Origin: a bacterium
GTDB lineage: Bacteria > Elusimicrobiota > Elusimicrobia > Elusimicrobiales > UBA9959
DNA length: 64,000 nt
NCBI GenBank assembly: GCA_021786295.1
Contig: JAJYNO010000019.1
Coordinates: 1-64,000, forward strand
Reading direction: 5' to 3'
In this document: one piece after another, positions 26,939 to 34,941 of the stretch
Numbering within the stretch: the stretch's first letter is position 1
Layout of the letters: each line of letters starts with the position of its first letter
The notes under the pieces: generated by a model
What the model saw: only the letters and a program-made list of their open reading frames with translations
Database searches by the model: none
Told to the model about the DNA's origin: nothing
Translations under genes and position numbers: made by a program

Positions 26939-29095
26939 GTGATGAGCGAGAGCAAGAACCGCGTCCTGATCATAACCAGCGGCAAGGAGCTGCTTGCCGA
27001 AATGACGCCCTCCATGTCCGGCAGGGGCATGGAGATAGTCTGCGTGCCGACGCTGAAGTACGCCGCGGAGAAGCTGGCCGCCGGCGAGTGCTCCGCCGTG
27101 GTGGCCGACTTCGGCTGGCTGCCGCCTGCCGAAAGGGAGAACCTGCTCTCGCTGCACGGACAGTTCCCGAAGGTGCCGCTGTTCACTCTCGAATCCGTGG
27201 CCAGCCTTACCCCGTCCGCTAACTCGCCGCTGCGCCGGCTCAGCTGGCCGCTGCCGATGGGCTTCGCCGACCAGGCGCGGGTGATAGCGCGCTCCGTGGT
27301 CATAATGGCCGACCAGGTCCTGTTCTCCACCGGGGCCGTGCAGACCGCCCTGCAGCAGGCCGGGGTGAACGCCATCTCCGTAGAGGCGATCAAAGGCCTG
27401 CCCGAGTTCATCCGCGAAAAGAACGAGGCGCGCATACTTGCCGCCAAGGCCAAGAAGCCGAAGAAAGGCTGGTCGCTGCTGGGCGGCAGCGACGAAGGCG
27501 AAGAGGGCGCCGCCGGCCCCCCGCCGCCCAACGTCGTGCTGGTCAAGTTCGCGGGTTCGCTGCAGGACGCGGCCGCTCTGGACGCGGCCGTGCGCTCGGC
27601 CGTGCCCGAAGCCGTCTGCTACTACGTCTCCGGCACCGACACCGCGCGTTACGCCCTGCAGGCGCTTAAGGAGGCCCAGCCGGTGGCCGTCCCGCGCGAG
27701 CACGCCGGACGCATAGCCGGCATACTGGCCGAGAGCAGCGAGGGCGGCGCAGAGGCGCGGCTCCGCGAACGCGAGCGCGAGCGCATCCTGCTGCTGGACA
27801 ATTTCAAGCCGGCCCTGACGATGCTGAGCCAGGCCCTGATCGCGGCGGGCTACGAGGTGACCGCCACGATGGACGGCGCGGAGGCCCTGGACCTCTGCAA
27901 GCAGGGGGCCTTCCACCTGGCCGTCATAGGCACCGCCATCACCTTCGCCGAACACACCGGGGCGGAACTCGCGCAGAAACTGCGCGAACGCGACCCGGAC
28001 CTGCGCATCATCTTCATGGTGGACCAGTACCCGCTGAAGGCCGCGCTGCAGGGCGTCAGCCAGGTGGTGGAGCTGGGCCTCGACGACGCGCTCCTGAAGC
28101 CGGTCGAGGCCTCGCGCCTTATCTTCTCGGTGCAGAAGGCGCTGGAAGCCCGCTTCCTCAAGCTCGAGAACGCCCGGCTGCTCAAGGAGACGCAGGAGCA
28201 GAAGACGCAGCTCGAGCTGATCAACGGCTTCCAGAAGAAGTTCTTCGCCACGGTGGCGCACGACGTGAAGAGCCCGCTGACCGCCATCCTCGGCTACTCC
28301 GAGGTCCTGACCGGCAAGCTCAAGACGATGCCGAGCGAACAGCGCTACGCCGCAAACATACAGACCTCGGCCAAGACCCTCAACATCCTGGTCTCGGACC
28401 TGGTGGACCTGGCCGCGATAGAGTCCGGCAAGCTGCGCGTGGAGATAGGCGAGCTGCACCTGCTGAACGTGATCCAGGACGTCTACGAGCGCGTCAGCAT
28501 AGCCGCTCAGAAACGCCAGCTCAACATGATAAAGGAAGTGCCCGCCTCGCTGCCGCCGCTGGCCGGGGACGACGCCAGGATCGGCCAGGTGGTGCAGAAC
28601 CTCTGCACCAACGCCATCCAGTACACCAAGGAAGGCGGCAAGATAACCATCAGGGCAGAGCTGAAGCCGGACCGCGTAGAGGTCAGCGTCATAGACACAG
28701 GCATCGGCATCTCCAAGGAGGACCTGCCCCGCGTCTGGGAGCGGTTCTTCCAGACCAAGGAAGCGCAGGGCATGCGCAAGGCCGGCTTCGGCCTCGGCCT
28801 CAAGATCGCGCGCGAGATAGTGCAGCGCCACGGCGGCGAGATGGGCATAGAGTCCGAGCTCGGCGTGGGCTCGCGCTTCTTCTTCTTCATCCCCACCGGC
28901 AGGGAGATCCCCAGGCCGCAGGCTGGGGCCCCGCCGGCCGCCCAGCAGGCGCCGGCCCCCTCGCCTTCTCAAGCCCCCCGGCAGCCGGGACCCTTTGTCC
29001 AGCCGCCCCAATCGCCACCGCGCCCGGAGCTGCCGCCGCAGCCGCCGGCCGGCCATCCCATGCCGCCTATCCCTCCGAAGAGAGAGATAAAATAA
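26939..29095 (+). CDS. Sensor histidine kinase with degenerate receiver domains
   Basis: This protein of about 718 residues has two or three receiver-like N-terminal regions (about 7-120, 180-260 and 280-405). A HisKA domain follows with FATVAHDVKSPLTAILGYSE (His near 441), then a HATPase with N box (QNLCTNAIQYTKEGGK), G1 (DTGIGISKEDL) and G2 (GFGLGLKIA). The tail is Pro/Gln-rich. In the third receiver the phospho-acceptor Asp position reads LAVIGT, so it probably cannot be phosphorylated, although the K of LLKPVEA remains. No transmembrane segment is seen, so it is cytoplasmic. Start may be the GTG at 26939 or the ATG at 26942. Confidence 0.88.
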   Translation: MMSESKNRVLIITSGKELLAEMTPSMSGRGMEIVCVPTLKYAAEKLAAGECSAVVADFGWLPPAERENLLSLHGQFPKVPLFTLESVASLTPSANSPLRRLSWPLPMGFADQARVIARSVVIMADQVLFSTGAVQTALQQAGVNAISVEAIKGLPEFIREKNEARILAAKAKKPKKGWSLLGGSDEGEEGAAGPPPPNVVLVKFAGSLQDAAALDAAVRSAVPEAVCYYVSGTDTARYALQALKEAQPVAVPREHAGRIAGILAESSEGGAEARLRERERERILLLDNFKPALTMLSQALIAAGYEVTATMDGAEALDLCKQGAFHLAVIGTAITFAEHTGAELAQKLRERDPDLRIIFMVDQYPLKAALQGVSQVVELGLDDALLKPVEASRLIFSVQKALEARFLKLENARLLKETQEQKTQLELINGFQKKFFATVAHDVKSPLTAILGYSEVLTGKLKTMPSEQRYAANIQTSAKTLNILVSDLVDLAAIESGKLRVEIGELHLLNVIQDVYERVSIAAQKRQLNMIKEVPASLPPLAGDDARIGQVVQNLCTNAIQYTKEGGKITIRAELKPDRVEVSVIDTGIGISKEDLPRVWERFFQTKEAQGMRKAGFGLGLKIAREIVQRHGGEMGIESELGVGSRFFFFIPTGREIPRPQAGAPPAAQQAPAPSPSQAPRQPGPFVQPPQSPPRPELPPQPPAGHPMPPIPPKREIK

Positions 29096-29145
29096 GAAGC
29101 GCCGGGGCATTCCCGGCGCCTCCGCCGCGGCGGCCCAGCACGCGC

Positions 29146-29595
29146 TCAGGCGGCCGGCGGCTCCAGCCTGAAGCGCACCCGCAGCACGCCGTCCGCGAAG
29201 CTGCTGGAAACTATCCTGAAAAAACCTACCGAACCCGTCCTGGCCACGTGCTCCCCTATGCACGGACAGGCGTCGTAATCCCCGACGCGCACTACGCGCA
29301 GCCCGTCCCCGCCCGTCCCGGGAGGCAGGCGGCGCAGGTCCAGTTCGGCCGCTGCCTTCTCCGCCGGCACCAGTTCCGCCGTGACCGGCAGATCGGAGAG
29401 CAGGACCTCGTTGACCCTCCTCTCCAGCTCGGCGGTCTCCTCCGCGGTCAGCCCCCTGCCGAAACGGTAGTCGCACTTGGACTTCTTACGCTCTATGTGC
29501 GAGCTGAAGGCCCGGCCGCAGCCGAACATCACGGCCATGGTCCGGTTCAGCACGTGCTCGGCGGTGTGCATCCGAGGATCCGAATACTTTTTCAC
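29146..29595 (-). CDS. AlaX-like alanyl-tRNA editing protein
   Basis: This 149-residue protein matches the second additional domain of AlaRS: the metal motif HTAEHVL (HxxxH, about 11-15) and a CIGEHV segment (CxxxH, about 112-116). Such free-standing proteins hydrolyse mischarged Ser- or Gly-tRNA(Ala). The likely start is the GTG at 29595; the mscL stop lies 22 nt upstream and a GAGGAAAGGG stretch may serve as ribosome site. Confidence 0.8.
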   Translation of the reverse strand: MKKYSDPRMHTAEHVLNRTMAVMFGCGRAFSSHIERKKSKCDYRFGRGLTAEETAELERRVNEVLLSDLPVTAELVPAEKAAAELDLRRLPPGTGGDGLRVVRVGDYDACPCIGEHVARTGSVGFFRIVSSSFADGVLRVRFRLEPPAA

Positions 29596-29617
29596 GGTGC
29601 GGCAGCCCGCCCTTTCC

Positions 29618-30061
29618 TCATTTCAGGTCGGAGGCGCAGTGCGCGCACTTCACGGCTTTCAGCGGAATGACAGACAGGCAGAACGGACATTCCCTGGTGG
29701 TCGGAGCCGGCGGGGCCGCCGGCCTCTCGAAGCGCCGCTTCAGCGCGTTCATCTGGCTGACCACCAGGAACATCGCGCCGGCCACTATCAGGAAATTGAC
29801 GACCGTATTCAGGAACACGCCGTAGTTCACCGTGGCCGCGCCGGCCTTCTGCGCTTCGGCGAGACTGGCGTAGGAGGTCCCCGAAAGGTTAAGGTAAAGG
29901 TTCGAGAAGTCGACGCCGCCGGTCAGCCTGCCGATCGGGGGCATCAGCACGTCGTTGACCAGCGAGCCCACTATCCGCCCGAAGGCGCCGCCGATAACCA
30001 CGCCCACGGCCATGTCCACCACGTTGCCCCGCATCACGAATTCTTTGAAGTCCTTGAGCAT
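29618..30061 (-). CDS. mscL: Large-conductance mechanosensitive channel MscL with C-terminal zinc ribbon
   Basis: This 147-residue channel has the N-terminal KEFVMRGNVVDMAVGVVIGG motif, two membrane helices (about 15-45 and 80-103) and the LKRR cytoplasmic helix. A CPFC...CAHC pair near the C-terminus forms a predicted zinc ribbon not found in E. coli MscL. It opens under osmotic downshock. It is in a minus-strand run with alaX and the DUF481 gene. Confidence 0.93.
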   Translation of the reverse strand: MLKDFKEFVMRGNVVDMAVGVVIGGAFGRIVGSLVNDVLMPPIGRLTGGVDFSNLYLNLSGTSYASLAEAQKAGAATVNYGVFLNTVVNFLIVAGAMFLVVSQMNALKRRFERPAAPPAPTTRECPFCLSVIPLKAVKCAHCASDLK

Positions 30062-30084
30062 AACGCCCCTCCTCCGGGTCCGGC

Positions 30085-30804
30085 CTAGTAGTTCGCTATG
30101 ACTGCCATCGAGGTTATCGTGTCCGTCCTCTTGAAGCCGCTGGCCGGGCTGTTCACGTACTTCCAGACGTAGGACGCCTTCAGCGAGAAGTGCGAGTTGA
30201 TGGAGGCCACCAGCGCCGTCTCCGCGTTCATGCGGTAGCCTTTGGAGTCCTCCAGGTCGCCCAGGTACTCCAGGTCCTGGCTGGCGCCGGCCGTGGCCGA
30301 AAGCGTGCGCTGGTACCTGGCGTAACCGCGGTACGTGCCGAAGCTCTGGTTCGCCGAGCCCAGCCGGTCCTCCAGGATGTAGCCGCCGCCGGCCTCTACG
30401 GACAGCTTGTCGCCGGCCGTGTCCAGCAGGTCGCGGCCCAGGCCGAGCAAGGCCTCGTAGCGGTCGTTTATGCCGGAAAAGCGGTCCTTGCTCCAGCCGC
30501 CCTTCTCGAACGCGTAGTTCCTGCCGGCCAGCTTAAGGCTGACCTTCTCGCCGGCGCTGTACTGCTCCGCCGTAACCTTGTTGCCGCTCTGCGTGCCCAG
30601 GCCGCCGGCCGTCAGCTCCAGCGCGGACCTGCGCCAGTCGTAGGCGAAGCGGTTCTTGGCCGCCAGCGTAGAGGTCCTGGTGTTGCCCGAGGTCTGCACA
30701 TAGGACAGCTCGGCAGTGTCCTTCCAGTTCTTAGGCGCGGCCTGCTGGGCCCAGGCCGCGGAAGACAGGAACAACATAGCCGCGGCGATGCGGTATCCGC
30801 TCAT
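30085..30804 (-). CDS. DUF481 outer-membrane beta-barrel protein
   Basis: This 239-residue protein has a signal peptide (cleaving after AWA near 19) and the DUF481 pattern: TAELSYVQTSGNTRTSTLAA at the start and repeated amphipathic strands, ending in an aromatic C-terminal residue (ANY). The function of the family is unknown. The open frame continues upstream, but AAGGAG lies before the ATG at 30804, where the signal peptide begins. Confidence 0.8.
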   Translation of the reverse strand: MSGYRIAAAMLFLSSAAWAQQAAPKNWKDTAELSYVQTSGNTRTSTLAAKNRFAYDWRRSALELTAGGLGTQSGNKVTAEQYSAGEKVSLKLAGRNYAFEKGGWSKDRFSGINDRYEALLGLGRDLLDTAGDKLSVEAGGGYILEDRLGSANQSFGTYRGYARYQRTLSATAGASQDLEYLGDLEDSKGYRMNAETALVASINSHFSLKASYVWKYVNSPASGFKRTDTITSMAVIANY

Positions 30805-30878
30805 GAGAAGCTCCTTGATCAGCGAAATTTTCCCCGCGACCATTATAGCAAAGAACGTCTTCCGGCGGGGACGGCCCG

Positions 30879-31241
30879 TCAGCTCCCGCCCAGCAGGGCC
30901 GCCGCCTTCGGCATCCACCCGCCGATATGTATCTTCTGGGGGCACTTGCTCTCGCAGGCCCCGCACGCGACGCAGGCGGAGGCCCGCTCCCCTTCGGCCA
31001 TGAAGCGGCCGTACCTGAAGCGCGCGGTTTCCGCGTCGTCGTACATCACGGCGGCGTTGTACAGTTCGAAGTTGAAAGGGATGTTCACGCCGCGGTCTAT
31101 GCCCAGCCGTATCATGCGCACGGCCAGTTCCTCGTCCACGTCCGCTCCCGAGTTGCCGCCGCTCCTGCACGGCAGGCGCATGCAGCCGAAGCCCAGCGCC
31201 GACGGTTTCCAGTCCAGTTTTCCGAAGGTCCTGTAGTTCAT
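30879..31241 (-). pseudogene. Aldo/keto reductase remnant with in-frame internal deletion
   Basis: The 120-residue frame joins the first part of a ferredoxin-type aldo/keto reductase (MNYRTFGKLDWKPSALGFGC, ending IDRGVN) directly to the last part (IPFNFELYNAAVMYDD, then a CVACGACESKCPQKI cluster motif). The roughly 250 residues of the TIM barrel, including the catalytic Asp/Tyr/Lys/His region, are missing. The reading frame and the 4Fe-4S cysteines are intact. It is either a decayed gene or a small ferredoxin-like product. It sits 20 nt after the M20 peptidase gene. Confidence 0.75.
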
Positions 31242-31261
31242 GCGCCCTCCCGCGGCGCGCC

Positions 31262-32407
31262 TCAGAACGCGCCCATCTCCCGAAGTATCTCCCAGAATAT
31301 CCTGTTGCCGGTCTCCAGCGCGGCCGGGTCGAAGTCGAACCTCGGGCTGTGCAGCGGGTGCACGAAGCCCTGCTTCGCGTTCTTCGAGCCGAGCAGGAAG
31401 TAGAGCCCCTTTGCGCCCTTCTGGAGGTAGAACGAGAAGTCCTCCGAGCCTGACAGCCGGGCGCCCTCGTACACCTTAGCCCCCGCCTTCCTCGCCGCGC
31501 GCAGGAAGACGGCGTAGAGCTCCGGCGAGTTGACTATGGCGGGGTAGAAAGGTTTGAAGCCCATCTTTATCCGCACGCCGTAGGCCGTTTCGAAACCCTT
31601 GTTTATGGCCTCCAGCCGCGCGCGGATGAGCTTCAGCAGCGTCCTGTCGGTCACGCGTATCGTGCCGGTTAGTTTGGCGGTCTCCGGGATGATGTTCCGC
31701 GCGCCGCCGGCGTGGAAACTGCCTATGCTCAGCACCGCCACGTCCTCGGGCTTGAGGTTGCGCGACACTATGGACTGGTAAGCCTCCACCAGCTTGGCCC
31801 CCACCAGGATGACGTCTATGCCGCGGAAGGCCTGCGCGCCGTGGCAGCCGCGGCCCGCTATCTCTATGTCCAGGTCGCAGTTCTGGTAGCTCACCGGCCC
31901 GGCGGCGCTGCCTGCCGCGCCCTCCTCCATTCCCGGTGCGAGGTGCAGCGCGAAGACGCCGTCTATCTTCTTCGAGGCGAAGACCCTGTGGCGGGCCACC
32001 GCGCGCGCGCCTCCGGCCCCCTCCTCCGCGGCCTGGAAGATGAGCATCACTGACTTCTTAAATCTATGCCCGGCCGCGGCCCGTTCCTTCAGGCGCCCGG
32101 CCAGCAGCAGCAGATTGGCCGCGTGGCCGTCGTGGCCGCACGCGTGCATCAGGCCGGGATGCTCAGAAGCGAAAGGGCGCCCCGTCTCCTCCGCCACCGG
32201 CAGGGCGTCTATGTCGGCCCGGAAGGCCAGCCAGCGCGGCCCTCCGCCGAAGCACGCCACCGTGCTGGTGCCTACCGCCGTGTACTCTATGCCGTTCCTG
32301 CCGAGGAACTCCCGGATGTACCCGGCCGTCCTGAACTCCTCCAGCGCGGCCTCCGGTATCCGGTGCAGGTCCTCCCGCGTATTTCTCAGGAACTTTTTTG
32401 TATCCAT
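31262..32407 (-). CDS. M20 family amidohydrolase/aminoacylase
   Basis: This 381-residue metal-dependent amidohydrolase (hippurate/N-acyl amino acid type) has HACGHDGHAA (about 91-100), the EEGAGGA segment with the catalytic Glu, and a dimerisation domain. A C-terminal HPLHSPRFDFD segment supplies the last metal His. The exact substrate cannot be read. A 39-nt gap separates it from the YtcJ-like amidohydrolase, with which it is probably cotranscribed. Confidence 0.88.
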   Translation of the reverse strand: MDTKKFLRNTREDLHRIPEAALEEFRTAGYIREFLGRNGIEYTAVGTSTVACFGGGPRWLAFRADIDALPVAEETGRPFASEHPGLMHACGHDGHAANLLLLAGRLKERAAAGHRFKKSVMLIFQAAEEGAGGARAVARHRVFASKKIDGVFALHLAPGMEEGAAGSAAGPVSYQNCDLDIEIAGRGCHGAQAFRGIDVILVGAKLVEAYQSIVSRNLKPEDVAVLSIGSFHAGGARNIIPETAKLTGTIRVTDRTLLKLIRARLEAINKGFETAYGVRIKMGFKPFYPAIVNSPELYAVFLRAARKAGAKVYEGARLSGSEDFSFYLQKGAKGLYFLLGSKNAKQGFVHPLHSPRFDFDPAALETGNRIFWEILREMGAF

Positions 32408-32446
32408 GGTCCGTATCCTGTCCGATATCCGCGCTAAGCGGCGGCG

Positions 32447-33652
32447 TCAGAGGGCGGAGGCGAGGCGCACTTCGACGGCGGCCGTCCTCTTTTCCTCGTC
32501 TATCTCCAGCGCCAGCCGCCCGGCCGAGGTGTCCGGCAGGCAGTAACCGGCGCGGAACTCCGCGAGGGCGAGCCGCTGCCCCGGGTAAGGCGGGAACAGC
32601 GCGGCCTCGAGCGCGGCCCGCGCTCCGTGCGGCATCCCGTCGGAGCCGAACAGCAGGTCCTCCCCGGGGACGAAGCCGGCCCCGTCGATCAGCATCCTGA
32701 AAGGGTTGTTGGCGCGCAGGCACTCCTCCGGGAGCCTGTCGGCGTAATCGGCCGAATCGGAGCTGAAGTTGGGCTGCATGCAGAGAACGGCCCCCAGTTT
32801 TTTAGCGCGGCGGGCCTGCTCCGGACCTATCAGCTGCGCGTGCTCGATGCGCACCGCCAGGTCACCCGCCGGTATGCCGCTCCTCTCCAGCGCCGAAAGC
32901 AGCTGCTCCAGCGCCGCGCCGCCTATAGCGTGCACGGCCACCCTCCCGGTGAGGTCAGCCGCCTCCCGCAGGAGCCCTTCCAGTTCGTCGCGGGAGTGGA
33001 GCAGCAGGCCCTGGCCGCCGCGAAGATATTCCCCGCTCAGCGCCGCCGTGCGCGCGCCGAGGGCCCCGTCGGCGAAAAGCTTTATCCCGCCGACGGCCTT
33101 CTTAGCCTCCTGCCCCAGCCGGCGGTAGACGTCCGGCGCGGCCCAGAGCTTCACGCGGCCGGCGTAACTCCGCGCCAGCAGCAGCGCCGCCTCCTCCGGG
33201 CAGACCAGCATGTCCTCGGCCGCCCACACGCCGAGCGCGGCCAGGCGCTCCATGAAGCCAGGTATCCCGCCGGCGCCGGAGGCCGTGAAAAGCGAGAAGA
33301 CGCGCGGCAGATGGCGCTCCACCCAGTCCTGGTCGTCTATGCCCGCGGCTATGTCCGGGAAATCGCGCGCCAGCAGTTCCCTGGCCGGCGCGCTCATCCT
33401 GAAACTGTGCAGCGACACGTTGCAGACCAGCGCCGGGCCCAGCCTGTCCAGCGCCGCCGGCGGCAGTTCGTAGAGGTTGCTGCGCCAGCCGCGCCCCAGC
33501 CGCAGCGGGCCCTTCTGCTCCCCGAGCTTTTCGAGCGCCTCGCCAAGGACGCGGCAGCCGGACAGGTCGGCCGCCGCGGCCAGCGCCGCGTAGAACGACA
33601 CGTGCGTGTGCCTGTCGTGAAGGAGAGGCAGTTCGGCCCGGAACGCGCTCAC
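32447..33652 (-). CDS. YtcJ-like amidohydrolase family protein
   Basis: This 401-residue protein is a PF07969-type amidohydrolase. DRHTHVSFY carries the HxH metal motif near 14, followed by GGIKLFADGALGARTAALSG, AVHAIGG, RIEHAQL and FGSDGMPHG. It is shorter than typical YtcJ (about 530 aa) because the N-terminal composite beta-domain is reduced. The start is the GTG at 33652, overlapping the upstream stop (GTGA) with GGGAGG upstream. Confidence 0.82.
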   Translation of the reverse strand: MSAFRAELPLLHDRHTHVSFYAALAAAADLSGCRVLGEALEKLGEQKGPLRLGRGWRSNLYELPPAALDRLGPALVCNVSLHSFRMSAPARELLARDFPDIAAGIDDQDWVERHLPRVFSLFTASGAGGIPGFMERLAALGVWAAEDMLVCPEEAALLLARSYAGRVKLWAAPDVYRRLGQEAKKAVGGIKLFADGALGARTAALSGEYLRGGQGLLLHSRDELEGLLREAADLTGRVAVHAIGGAALEQLLSALERSGIPAGDLAVRIEHAQLIGPEQARRAKKLGAVLCMQPNFSSDSADYADRLPEECLRANNPFRMLIDGAGFVPGEDLLFGSDGMPHGARAALEAALFPPYPGQRLALAEFRAGYCLPDTSAGRLALEIDEEKRTAAVEVRLASAL

Positions 33653-34194
33653 AGCGGGCCGACCTCCCGGCCCCCGCGGGAAAAGGCCTTCCTGAGGCGC
33701 CCGACGGCGATAGGCGCCAGGAACATCGCGGCCAGGACGATCCACATCGCCATCATAGGGCTGCCCAGCCAGGTGTTCAGCTTGAGCGTGGAGGCCATCA
33801 CGACCCAGAAATAGAACATGTCCCCGGTTATGGCTATGGCCCAGCCGCTGACGAAGCCGTGCCCGGCCGCTTTAGCCGCCGAGCGCCCCGTCATCGGGTC
33901 CACTCCGAAGGACACCATGATCAGCGCCAGCGGGCCGGAGCCGCGGTAATGCGCCGTCAGACGCCGCGTGGACTCGCTGAAGGCCCAGCCCAGCCGCGCC
34001 AGGAAGGGGGACTTCCGGCTGGCGGCTATGAACAGCAGCATCAGCGGTTCGAACACCGCGGCCAGCAGCAGGTCCGACACCAGGTAGAGAACGGAGGTGG
34101 TGGTCCAGGGCATGCCGCGCGCGTGGGCCAGCAGCACCCCGGCAGGGATGCCGCCGCCTACGGGGATCACGAAGAGGGACAGCACAGCGAGCAT
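33649..34194 (-). CDS. Integral membrane protein of unknown function
   Basis: This 181-residue protein has four to five predicted helices and a basic C-terminus. I recognise no named family with certainty. The start is close to a TAGAAT promoter and lacks a Shine-Dalgarno, so the mRNA has a very short leader. It overlaps the downstream amidohydrolase by 4 nt and heads the 34.2-29.1 kb minus-strand run. Confidence 0.65.
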   Translation of the reverse strand: MLAVLSLFVIPVGGGIPAGVLLAHARGMPWTTTSVLYLVSDLLLAAVFEPLMLLFIAASRKSPFLARLGWAFSESTRRLTAHYRGSGPLALIMVSFGVDPMTGRSAAKAAGHGFVSGWAIAITGDMFYFWVVMASTLKLNTWLGSPMMAMWIVLAAMFLAPIAVGRLRKAFSRGGREVGPL

Positions 34195-34205
34195 ATTAAA
34201 GCTCT

Positions 34206-34216
34206 ATTCTACAAAA
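34206..34216 (-). promoter_or_regulatory. TTTTG-TAGAAT promoter
   Basis: On the minus strand TTTTG abuts TAGAAT (34211-34206). The start codon follows 11 nt later, giving a leader of only a few nt. No -35 match is evident. Confidence 0.6.
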
Positions 34217-34237
34217 CGGCGGGGCGCAGCAGGCCGC

Positions 34238-34894
34238 TCACAGCGGGAAACCGATGGTCTGGCCGAAGAGCGGCCTCTGGTCCCGGCGCAGGCGGAGAGC
34301 CTTAGCCAGGGCCGCCCTGTCGCAGTTGTGCAGCCACGCCGCGAGCCCCTGCGAGGCCGCGAACAGGTAGACGTTGCCGGCCATCAGCCCGGCGTCGGCG
34401 TAGTAGTAGGATTTCTGTACCTCGGGGTCGTAAAGCCCGGGCTCGGGGAAACCGGCCCGGTTGAACTTGTCCAGGTCGGCCACGTAGATCAGCCGCACCG
34501 GAGCCTCCGCGCCGGCGCCCCCCTGCCCCGCGCCTATGGCCAGCACGCGCAGGTCCCCGGCGGCGGCGGGCTCCAGCCTGTGGCCGGCCGGGTCGTAAAG
34601 ATAGATGCCGTCCTCCAGCGCCGCGTAGACGTCCACCTCCTGCGAGTTGCTGGCCGAGGCCGCGGTCCGGCCCGGCCCGCCGAAAGGACCCTTCGCCCGG
34701 TTTATTCCGCAGGCGGCCCACAGCAGGTTGGAAAGCGTCCGGAGCGGCAGCTTTTCCGGGCCTATCTCCCTGACGGTGCGCCTTTCCTTCAGCGCGCGGA
34801 GAACGGAGCAGCCGCGCCAGGGCCCGGGCTTGGGCAGTTCGATGCCGCCCGGCCGGCCGCGCGAAGCTTTCCAGTAAGACGTCCTTCCGGCCAT
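34238..34894 (-). CDS. SagB/ThcOx-family nitroreductase-like oxidoreductase
   Basis: This 218-residue FMN protein of the SagB group shows the RRTVREI motif (about 38-44), LSNLLWAACGINR, PSASNSQ-like SASNSQEVDVYA and SYYYADAGLMAGNVYLFAA. No precursor peptide or cyclodehydratase for a thiazole/oxazole pathway is nearby, so it is probably a generic oxidoreductase. AAGGAGG precedes the ATG at 34894. It lies 47 nt after the PBP1A gene. Confidence 0.82.
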   Translation of the reverse strand: MAGRTSYWKASRGRPGGIELPKPGPWRGCSVLRALKERRTVREIGPEKLPLRTLSNLLWAACGINRAKGPFGGPGRTAASASNSQEVDVYAALEDGIYLYDPAGHRLEPAAAGDLRVLAIGAGQGGAGAEAPVRLIYVADLDKFNRAGFPEPGLYDPEVQKSYYYADAGLMAGNVYLFAASQGLAAWLHNCDRAALAKALRLRRDQRPLFGQTIGFPL

Positions 34895-34941
34895 GATCCC
34901 CTCCTTGAGCCCGGACCGCCTCCGGCGGAGCGCGGCGCGGC

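Noticed and set aside
29099-29120. Hairpin gcgccggg...cccggcgc after the kinase gene as terminator
   Set aside because: The stem is good but no T-run follows on either strand, so I did not list it as a terminator.
26927-29476. 849-codon minus-strand frame opposite the histidine kinase
   Set aside because: The kinase on the plus strand has clear HisKA and HATPase motifs; the antisense frame has none and is Leu/His/Arg/Gly-biased.
30805-31170. 122-codon N-terminal extension of the DUF481 gene
   Set aside because: The upstream codons overlap the aldo/keto reductase remnant in another frame, and the signal peptide plus AAGGAG place the start at 30804.
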